Shown: one piece after another, positions 58,123 through 64,000 of the stretch | Numbering within the stretch: the stretch's first letter is position 1 | Layout: the number at the start of each line of letters is the position of its first letter | Assembly: GCA_039029395.1 (NCBI GenBank) | Contig: JBCCGG010000006.1 | Span: 1-64,000 of the forward strand | Reading direction: 5' to 3' | Length of the DNA: 64,000 bases | Source: JBCCGG01 sp039029395 | Lineage (GTDB): Bacteria > Pseudomonadota > Alphaproteobacteria > Kiloniellales > JAKSDN01 | Translations under genes and position numbers: made by a program | Notes under the pieces: generated by a model | Databases searched by the model: none | Told to the model about the DNA's origin: nothing | What the model saw: only the letters and a program-made list of their open reading frames with translations

Positions 58123-60152
58123 GCTGGGTTTTCCTCCAAAAGGATCTGCTCGCGCCGGGCAGCTTGCGGCACCGGGCCCGCTGGCCCGAGCTCTTGGGCG
58201 TAACGGTGGCCGGAGTAGACCGCGCTGGCGATCAGACCGGGCGCCTCGCAGTCGCCGATCCGGGTCACGCTCTTGAGGCCATTGTCGGGGTTTCTCATCA
58301 GGTCGTGATAGAGATCGTCGCGGGGCCTGCGCGCGGTGATCGGTACCACGGCGTCGGCGGGCCGCTCGATCGTTCGGTCCGTGAAGACGCAGGACAGATG
58401 TGCGGCCGTGCCGTCGAAGGCCTCGAGTGCGTGGTTGGTGATAAGCTCAACCCCGGCCTCGATCAGGGCGCGGTTGGTCGCCTCCAGTTCGTTGGTCACC
58501 CCGGACCAAGTGCCGGCCCGGCCTTTTGCGGTGACCAGGGTGACCGGCCGGCCAAGTGCCCTTAGATGGAGCGCAAGGACCGGGCCCATGTAGTAGTGAT
58601 CGTCGTCGTAGAGCAGGACCGACCCCTCGGGCGCCCGGCCGGCCATGAGCTCGTCTGGTGAGACCACCCGGTCGTGCTCCCAGCCGTCAAAGGGCGTCTC
58701 GCGCCAGCGTCCTATGCCGTCCCTGCGCCAACGGGCGCCGGTCGCGAGCGCCACATGGGGAAAGCCGAAGTCGACGATTTGCTCGGCGGTGAGGGCGCTG
58801 TCCAGATAGATCTCCACATTGGCCATCTGCTGAAGCTGGCCGATCCGCCAATCGCGCACCCGGGCCCATTCGGCCAAGCCGGGCAGGGCGCTTTCCAAGG
58901 TCACCCGGCCGCCCAGTGCCGTGTCGGCTTCGGCCAATGTCACGGAATGACCCCGTTGGCCCAAGGCACGTGCCGCCTCGAGCCCGGCCGGGCCGCCGCC
59001 GACGATCAGCACCGGGTCTTCCGAGGCCTTGGTCGCGATCGTCTCCGGGTGCCAGCCACGGCGCCATTCCTCGCCCATGGTCGGGTTCTGGGTGCAGCGG
59101 TTCGGCACGCCAAGGGAGTTGTGGGCATAGCAGATGTTGCAGCCGATGCACTCGCGGATGTCCTCGGGCCGGCCGTCGCGAATCTTCGCGGGCAGGAAGG
59201 GATCGGCGATCGAGGGCCGGGCCGCGCCGATCATATCGAGCACGCCGCGCTTGATTTGGCGCACCATGGTGTCCGGCGACGTGAAACGCCCAACCGCGAC
59301 CACGGGCTTCGTGGTGATGGTCTTGGCGACCGCCAGCGTCTCCTCCAGGGCGGCCTCCCGCACGAAGCGCGAGCCGCCCATCTCGATGCCGTAGTCGTCG
59401 ACCGTGAGGTCCCAAAGGTCGGGCAGCTCGGCGAGCCGGGCGAAGCCCTCCTGCGCGTCTTCGGAGCTGAGCGCGTAGCGTACCGCCACGGCGGCCCGGT
59501 CGCCTACCGCCTCCTTGGTCTCCTCGATCAGCTCGCGCAGCAGCCGCAGGCGGTTTTCCAGGCTGCCGCCGTAGGCGTCGCTGCGCCGATTGAGCGTCGG
59601 CGACAGAAACTCTGAGACAAGGTAGCCGTGGGCACCGTAGACGTAGACGATGTCGAAGCCTGCCGCGAGCGCCCGCTTGGCCGCCGCCTTGTGCCAACCG
59701 CGCAGCGCCGCGATGTCCTGCTTGTCCATGGCGCGCGACTGCACCGGGTTGCCCCTGCTGCCGTCACTCGGGCGGCTCTCGGTTCCGATGGTGGGCAATC
59801 GGCTGCCCAGGTTCGAGACGTAGCTGCCGCCATGCCACAGCTCGGCGCCGGCCAAGGCGCCATGATTATGGACCGCCTCCACCATGCGCGCCTGGGCCCT
59901 GACGTCGGCCTCATCCCACAGGCTGGCGTAGGGATAGCCACCGTCGTCCGAGCTGGGGTGGATCGAGCAGTACTCGGTGTTGACCACGCCCCAACCGCCC
60001 TCGGCCTTCATGGCGCGCATGGCGGCCAAGGATTGGGGCATGCGCTGACCCATGCCCGAGCAGTGGGGCACCTGGTAGAAGCGGTTGGGCGCGGTCACCG
60101 GGCCGATTTTGATCGGCTCGAAGAGGATATCGTAACGAGGATCGCGGGGCAT
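58119..60152 (-). CDS. TMADH/DMADH/histamine-dehydrogenase-family flavoprotein
   Basis: This 677-residue iron-sulfur flavoprotein has an N-terminal TIM barrel, a [4Fe-4S] cluster and ADP/FAD-like C-terminal domains. Cys31 in RFYQVPHC corresponds to the residue that covalently holds FMN in trimethylamine dehydrogenase. Cluster ligands are Cys335, 338, 341 and 353. Active-site Tyr61, Tyr172 and His175 are conserved. The two Trp of the TMA-binding aromatic bowl appear absent: the W264/D267 region reads DDYGIEMGG, and the W355 position reads Asn345. The substrate is therefore probably another amine, such as a dimethylated or larger one. ATG 60152 has a weak ribosome site. Confidence 0.85.
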   Translation of the reverse strand: MPRDPRYDILFEPIKIGPVTAPNRFYQVPHCSGMGQRMPQSLAAMRAMKAEGGWGVVNTEYCSIHPSSDDGGYPYASLWDEADVRAQARMVEAVHNHGALAGAELWHGGSYVSNLGSRLPTIGTESRPSDGSRGNPVQSRAMDKQDIAALRGWHKAAAKRALAAGFDIVYVYGAHGYLVSEFLSPTLNRRSDAYGGSLENRLRLLRELIEETKEAVGDRAAVAVRYALSSEDAQEGFARLAELPDLWDLTVDDYGIEMGGSRFVREAALEETLAVAKTITTKPVVAVGRFTSPDTMVRQIKRGVLDMIGAARPSIADPFLPAKIRDGRPEDIRECIGCNICYAHNSLGVPNRCTQNPTMGEEWRRGWHPETIATKASEDPVLIVGGGPAGLEAARALGQRGHSVTLAEADTALGGRVTLESALPGLAEWARVRDWRIGQLQQMANVEIYLDSALTAEQIVDFGFPHVALATGARWRRDGIGRWRETPFDGWEHDRVVSPDELMAGRAPEGSVLLYDDDHYYMGPVLALHLRALGRPVTLVTAKGRAGTWSGVTNELEATNRALIEAGVELITNHALEAFDGTAAHLSCVFTDRTIERPADAVVPITARRPRDDLYHDLMRNPDNGLKSVTRIGDCEAPGLIASAVYSGHRYAQELGPAGPVPQAARREQILLEENPA

Positions 60153-60165
60153 AATCAGTTCATCA

Positions 60166-60945
60166 TCAAGGTTCGGAGAAAGTGGTGGGCAGCACGCGGT
60201 AGTGTAGCCAACCGGCTTCTGTTAGTCCGGCCTCCAGGTGCTGGTTTATCAGTCGCTGGACCGTCTCTTCACCGAGACGATTTGCGAGACCGGCCGCCGC
60301 CCGTTCTAGGGCGGCCGCCATCTCGGCCTTCGAGGAGATGCCGTCGGCGACGAACTGGCCGATCTTAAAGGCGGCTTCTTGCAAAGTTTGCTCGGCCCTT
60401 TCCGGCGGCGCGTTCGCGACGCGCCAGACCTCATAATCCATGGTCGGCCGGCAGGCGCTGCCCACGTAGTCGGCCAGGGGATAGCGGCCGACTAGCTTCA
60501 TGCCGAGTTTTTCAAGCAGCTCGATGGAGGCCGGGTTGAGGCCGGCCAGCACGAGCGCCTCGACTGCCGCCGCGCCCTGCTCGGCGAAGAGATGGGAGAT
60601 GCCCGCGCGCACGACCTCGCTGGCGACGCCCTGACCCCAGCGGTCCTGGCGGAAGGCGTAGTAGATCTCGGGGCCTTGCCCGCTTTCGGGCAAAGTCTCG
60701 TCGACCGCCAGGAAGCCGACGAAGACCTGGTCCCGGTCAATAACGCCCCAAAGGTCGGTCTCCTGGTGGTGGCGGATCCAGAATTTGGCGATCTCAAGCC
60801 GCAGAGCCGGCGTCGACCAGTCGAAGATCAAGTTCTTCACCACGTCCGGATCGGCGCCTAGATCGGCCAGCTTGGGAGCGTCCGCCGCCGTCATGGGCCG
60901 CAGCTCGAAGCGTTTTGTCGTGAGTGTCTTGCGGTACTTTGCCAT
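60166..60945 (-). CDS. GNAT acetyltransferase with C-terminal extension
   Basis: This 259-residue protein has a GNAT domain in the first about 170 residues: RFELRPMTAADAPKLADL at the start, then the acetyl-CoA motif RWGQGVASEVVRAGI and the C-terminal strand region NPASIELLEKLGMKLVGRYPL. This is the RimJ/L-like subclass. A further 85 residues, helical and without motif, follow. It lies 13 nt upstream of the TMADH-family gene and 6 nt downstream of an SDR gene on the same strand, in what looks like an operon. The acceptor substrate is unknown. Confidence 0.85.
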   Translation of the reverse strand: MAKYRKTLTTKRFELRPMTAADAPKLADLGADPDVVKNLIFDWSTPALRLEIAKFWIRHHQETDLWGVIDRDQVFVGFLAVDETLPESGQGPEIYYAFRQDRWGQGVASEVVRAGISHLFAEQGAAAVEALVLAGLNPASIELLEKLGMKLVGRYPLADYVGSACRPTMDYEVWRVANAPPERAEQTLQEAAFKIGQFVADGISSKAEMAAALERAAAGLANRLGEETVQRLINQHLEAGLTEAGWLHYRVLPTTFSEP

Positions 60946-60951
60946 GGCTTG

Positions 60952-61731
60952 TTAGCTCGCCATCCAGCCGCCGTCGACCATCAGGTTGACGCCGGTCATG
61001 TAGCTGGCCTCGTCGCTTGCCAGGAAAAGCGCCGCGTTGGCGACATCGTCGGGCGCGCCCAGGCGGGGCAGGGGGGTGCGGCTGGTGGAATAGGCCAGGC
61101 TCTCGGGCGATTGGGCGACGCCGGGCTTGCCGGTGACGATCTTGCCGGGCGCCACGGCGTTGCAAATGATGCCCTGCTTGGCGTAGTCGGCGGCGATCTG
61201 TCGGGTGATGTAGACCGCGCCCGCCTTGCTGACGCCGTAGGCGATGTCCCTGGGCGCCGCGATCATGCCGTGTTGAGAGGAGATGTTGACGATCCGTCCG
61301 CGCACCTCGCTGTCCGCCAGAGGCGGCTGCTCCAGCATCTCTTGAACTGCCCGCTTGCAGCCGAAGAAGACGCCCTTGAGGTTGACCGCCATGACCCGGT
61401 CCCAGCCGGCCTCGTCCTCCTCCAGGAGCGGCTTCGAGGTATAGGTCGCGGCATTGTTGACCATCACGTCGAGCCGACCGAACTGGGAAACCGCTTGGCT
61501 CACCAGGCCGTCAACTGCGTCCCAGCGGGCGACGTCGGTGTCGTGAAAGAGCGCCCGTCCGCCCGCTTCGACGATGAGCTCGTGGGTCGGCTGGCCGCCT
61601 TCGATCGGCTCTCGGGTGATGTCGGCGATCATCACGGCGGCGCCCTCGGCAGCAAAGCGCCGGGCGATCGCCCGGCCGATGCCCGAGGCGCCGCCGGTGA
61701 CGATCGCGACCCGGCCAGCCAGTTGGTTCAC
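60952..61731 (-). CDS. Short-chain dehydrogenase/reductase
   Basis: This 259-residue NAD(P)-dependent enzyme has VTGGASGIGRAIA (about 12-24), NNAA near 93, catalytic Ser in NISSQHG, Tyr/Lys in YGVSKAGAV, and the tail YMTGVNLMVDGGWMAS. A longer active-site lid is present near residues 128-140. It overlaps the ureohydrolase stop by 4 nt (ATGA). The co-transcribed GNAT, TMADH-family and HIT genes downstream suggest a shared amine-related role; the substrate is unknown. Confidence 0.9.
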   Translation of the reverse strand: MNQLAGRVAIVTGGASGIGRAIARRFAAEGAAVMIADITREPIEGGQPTHELIVEAGGRALFHDTDVARWDAVDGLVSQAVSQFGRLDVMVNNAATYTSKPLLEEDEAGWDRVMAVNLKGVFFGCKRAVQEMLEQPPLADSEVRGRIVNISSQHGMIAAPRDIAYGVSKAGAVYITRQIAADYAKQGIICNAVAPGKIVTGKPGVAQSPESLAYSTSRTPLPRLGAPDDVANAALFLASDEASYMTGVNLMVDGGWMAS

Positions 61732-62732
61732 GAGGCCGTGCCGTGGCGCTCGGCGATCAGGCTGATGATCTCGAACATGATCGCGACCGCGAGCTGGGAG
61801 GTGATCTTGTTGGGCGAGTCCTTAGTCGGCATGAGACAGGCGACGTCGCCGCCGATCACGTTCTTGCCGCGCACCGCGCGCAACAGCGGCATGACCTCGT
61901 CGACCGTGAAGCCCCCTTCGCCGGCCTCCAGATTGGCGACCCCGGGCGCCACCGTGGCATCGAAGCAGTCGAGATCCAGGGTGATGTAGAGCGGCATGTC
62001 GCCGATCCGCTCCTGGATCATCTGGATCGTCGCCTCGGCGCCGATCTCCCGGTAACGCTGCATCGTGATGACCTCGTAGCCCAGCTTGTAGCTGGGGTCG
62101 AGCCAGTTGAGGGTGCGCGGGTTGCCGCGCATGCCGATCTGCAGGCTGCGGGTCGCGTCGACCTGGCCCTGGCGCACCAGATAGGCGGCCCAGTGGGCGG
62201 CCGATTTCTTGGCGCCGAGAAAGTGGGGAATGTTCTCGTAGGCATCGGTGTGGGCGTCCAGATGCAAGAGCGCCGCCTTGCGCCCGCCGGTCAGCTTGGC
62301 GCCCTCGCCGGCGATGGCCTGCAGAATGCCGCCGGTGATCGAGTGGTCGCCGCCGATCGAGACCGGCCGGGTGCCGGCCTGGTCGATCGCCCGGTAAAAG
62401 TCGGTGATGCGCTCGATCGAGCGCTCGTTGTCGTTGCCCTCGGGCAGGGGCACGTCGCCCAAGTCGTGGATCGTGCAGGCCTTCCAGGGATCCAGGCCGA
62501 AGTTCATGTGAACCCGTCGGCCGTTGGCGGACATGTCGCGCACCGCCCGGGGACCCAAATGCTGGTCGCGCTCGGTGGTGCCGTTGCCGGTGGAGTGGGG
62601 CACGCCGACCAGCGCGATGTCGCAGGCCGCCGGATCCTCCCCATAGGGGCAGCGGAAGAGCGTTGGCACGCCCCACCAGTTCAAGGTCTTCATGACCAGG
62701 GCCTCTTTGCCCTGGACGCTTGTGCTCGCCAT
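61728..62732 (-). CDS. Ureohydrolase (agmatinase/guanidino-acid hydrolase family)
   Basis: This 334-residue binuclear manganese enzyme of the arginase/agmatinase fold has all six metal ligands: His130 (GGDHS), Asp159, His161 and Asp163 (HLDAHTD), and Asp253 and Asp255 (TLDLDCFD). It would hydrolyse a guanidino compound to urea plus an amine. The active-site entrance LGVPHSTGNGTTERDQHLGP is more like guanidinobutyrase or guanidinopropionase than arginase. Start at ATG 62732, after a G-rich ribosome site. It is the first of a same-strand gene string with SDR, GNAT and TMADH-family genes. The exact substrate is not resolved. Confidence 0.85.
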   Translation of the reverse strand: MASTSVQGKEALVMKTLNWWGVPTLFRCPYGEDPAACDIALVGVPHSTGNGTTERDQHLGPRAVRDMSANGRRVHMNFGLDPWKACTIHDLGDVPLPEGNDNERSIERITDFYRAIDQAGTRPVSIGGDHSITGGILQAIAGEGAKLTGGRKAALLHLDAHTDAYENIPHFLGAKKSAAHWAAYLVRQGQVDATRSLQIGMRGNPRTLNWLDPSYKLGYEVITMQRYREIGAEATIQMIQERIGDMPLYITLDLDCFDATVAPGVANLEAGEGGFTVDEVMPLLRAVRGKNVIGGDVACLMPTKDSPNKITSQLAVAIMFEIISLIAERHGTAS

Positions 62733-62900
62733 GTCGCTCGCCCCCCTGTTTCGTGGATTGATTAGCCTCCTTTGAAGCGGGCCGGAGGGTTGCGGTCAAG
62801 CGCCCAGACGTGCCGCTGTTGGCAGGGCCGACGCGTCCGGCTAGGCTAACGGTGGCGTTCGAGATATTGTGACTGGAAATCGCCGCCAGGTGGACTAGGT

Positions 62901-63629
62901 ATGAGCGTTATGGACCGGCATCATATGACTCCCGCCAAAACGGCATGGCTATGCGCCGGCGCGCTCTTGACCGGCGTGCTGTTCACCCAAGTTCCCACGG
63001 CCTCTGCCGCCTGCGGCGACAATCCGGAGCCCGGCGTCGACTGGTCGCGCTGCGAAAAGGAAAAGAAGATCCTCCAGGGCCAGAACCTGGAGCGCGGCAA
63101 GTTCATCCAGACTGACTTCAACGGCGGCAACCTGGCGGAGGTCAACTTCTCCGGGGCGATCCTGATCCGCGCCAACTTCATGCGCGCCTCGCTCAAGGAC
63201 GCCAATCTGGAGGGCGCCGATCTGGCCAAGGCGATCGGCCACCGGGCACTTTTCCAGCATGCCAACATGACGGCTGCGATCCTGACCAAGGCGGAGATGT
63301 CCCGCGCCAAGTTCACCGGCGCCAACCTGACCTTCGCCAACCTCTCCAAGGCCGACCTCTCGCGCGCCAACCTGGCGGAGAGCGAGCTTCGGCGCGCCGA
63401 CTTCCGCTTCGCCAACATCTCCCGCGCGCTCTTCAAGGGCGCGACGATCAACGAGACCAACTTCGAAGGCGCCTACACCCTCTTGACCCATTTCGAGGGT
63501 GTTGACCTGACCAAGGCCAAGGGCCTGACCCAGCCGCAAATCGATATCGCCTGCGGCGACGAGGACACCAAGCTGCCGGCCGGCCTCACGCGCCCGGCCG
63601 ACTGGCCCTGCGACTACGACGGCGAATGA
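62901..63629 (+). CDS. Exported pentapeptide-repeat protein
   Basis: This 242-residue protein has a signal-like N-terminus (hydrophobic stretch at about 12-35, ending ASA-A) and about 20 pentapeptide repeats of the A(N/D)LxX type from about residue 58 to 195 (LEGADLAKAIG, FTGANLTFANLSKADLSRANL). These form a right-handed quadrilateral beta helix. Cys38, Cys51 and two later Cys flank the repeats and may form disulfides, as expected for a periplasmic protein. Function of such exported members is unknown. Start could be ATG 62901 or 62910. It is convergent with the TPR gene. Confidence 0.8.
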   Translation: MSVMDRHHMTPAKTAWLCAGALLTGVLFTQVPTASAACGDNPEPGVDWSRCEKEKKILQGQNLERGKFIQTDFNGGNLAEVNFSGAILIRANFMRASLKDANLEGADLAKAIGHRALFQHANMTAAILTKAEMSRAKFTGANLTFANLSKADLSRANLAESELRRADFRFANISRALFKGATINETNFEGAYTLLTHFEGVDLTKAKGLTQPQIDIACGDEDTKLPAGLTRPADWPCDYDGE

Positions 63630-63632
63630 TCT

Positions 63633-64000
63633 CTACAGCAAGCCCGCGGCCTTGAGCCCAGCAAGCGACTTGTCGGCCTCGTCGCGCCTACCACCCGAGA
63701 GGATCGAGATCTGGTCGGCCAGGTGCTGGGGCGTCATTGCCGGGTTGGCCTTCAAGGCCCGCTCCATGGCCTTGCGCGCGTCGTCCGTGCGGCCGAGCTG
63801 GCCGAGCCCGTTGGCCAGTGTAACCCAGGCGCCGGCGTAGCCGGGCTGGGCCTCCAGGCTCTTGTGGGCGAAGCGCACGGCGTCCTCGGTGCGACCCTCG
63901 CGCATGCAGGCATTGGCCTTGAAGTAGTGCCAGTAGGGCACCATCGGGTGGTTGGGCGCGGAGGCCAGGACCCGGTCGAGCACCGCGTGGCCTTCCTTCA
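63633..64000 (-). CDS. TPR-repeat protein, C-terminal part (cut by window end)
   Basis: The frame runs off the right edge of the window, so only about 122 residues are seen. Two or more tetratricopeptide units are evident (ACMREGRTEDAVRFAHKSLEAQP and AGAWVTLANGLGQLGRTDDARKAMERALKANP). The end is LKAAGLL. The pattern YWHYFKANACMREGR resembles C-terminal TPR arrays of adenylate cyclase-type regulators, but the N-terminal part is not visible. Confidence 0.7.
   Translation of the reverse strand, partial: KEGHAVLDRVLASAPNHPMVPYWHYFKANACMREGRTEDAVRFAHKSLEAQPGYAGAWVTLANGLGQLGRTDDARKAMERALKANPAMTPQHLADQISILSGGRRDEADKSLAGLKAAGLL

Overview
Two kinds of DNA meet in this window. Bases 1 to about 1195 are AT-rich and repetitive, with no credible bacterial gene. 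They include three copies of a 61-nt palindromic element whose base changes are compensatory. At about 1190-1196 the sequence switches abruptly, inside a DppB-type permease gene, to GC-rich, densely coding bacterial DNA that runs to the end. The simplest reading is a chimeric contig end or foreign (perhaps eukaryotic) DNA. Everything after 1196 is one coherent bacterial chromosome segment.

The gene content suggests an alphaproteobacterium, probably aquatic and feeding on methylated amines, betaines and other nitrogenous organics. This rests on a heterotetrameric sarcosine oxidase operon next to a GbdR-like regulator, a non-pyrrolysine MttB-family methyltransferase, a DddP-like M24 protein and hydantoinase genes. 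Taxonomy is inference; no rRNA or tRNA gene is visible.

Layout. 1196-4312: Dpp/Opp-type ABC transporter (permease remnant, permease, two ATPases). 4324-6139: small or unknown genes, a cloverleaf palindrome and an unlisted 36-residue membrane peptide. 6140-10416: triple-receiver hybrid histidine kinase coupled to a receiver-adenylate cyclase. 10719-13609: NrtS-like protein, glutathione transferase and a peroxiredoxin-like/prolyl hydroxylase fusion. 13977-19484: two paralogous PEP-CTERM surface proteins, one with a 537-bp tandem repeat, sharing a conserved 5' leader that could sequester the ribosome site. 19437-22629: isochorismatase-like hydrolase, LysE exporter, small exported proteins and a LysR regulator. 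22803-27451: operon of class II aldolase, desaturase-fold oxygenase, Rieske ferredoxin, FAD reductase and DddP-like protein. 27635-30722: P450-like and miscellaneous genes. 30774-37080: hydantoin/carbamoyl-amino-acid operon (aminotransferase, racemase, hydantoinase, SDR, amidohydrolase, D-carbamoylase). 37067-41775: exported proteins, homocysteine S-methyltransferase, GFA protein and MttB-family methyltransferase with a clear terminator. 41957-45818: GT-C-like membrane protein, methyltransferase and an LDPGTGS small protein. 45934-54724: gamma-glutamyltransferase, RraA-like aldolase, soxBDAG and the GbdR-like regulator. 54779-64000: esterase, LysE exporter, methyltransferase, HIT protein, TMADH-family flavoprotein, GNAT, SDR, ureohydrolase, pentapeptide-repeat protein and a cut TPR gene.

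Together the MttB-family protein, homocysteine methyltransferase, TMADH-family enzyme, sarcosine oxidase and GbdR-like regulator form a methyl-group and C1 catabolism theme. The most novel-looking items are the PEP-CTERM leader, the desaturase/Rieske/DddP-like operon, the TMADH-family enzyme lacking the TMA aromatic bowl, and the palindromic repeats at the left end.
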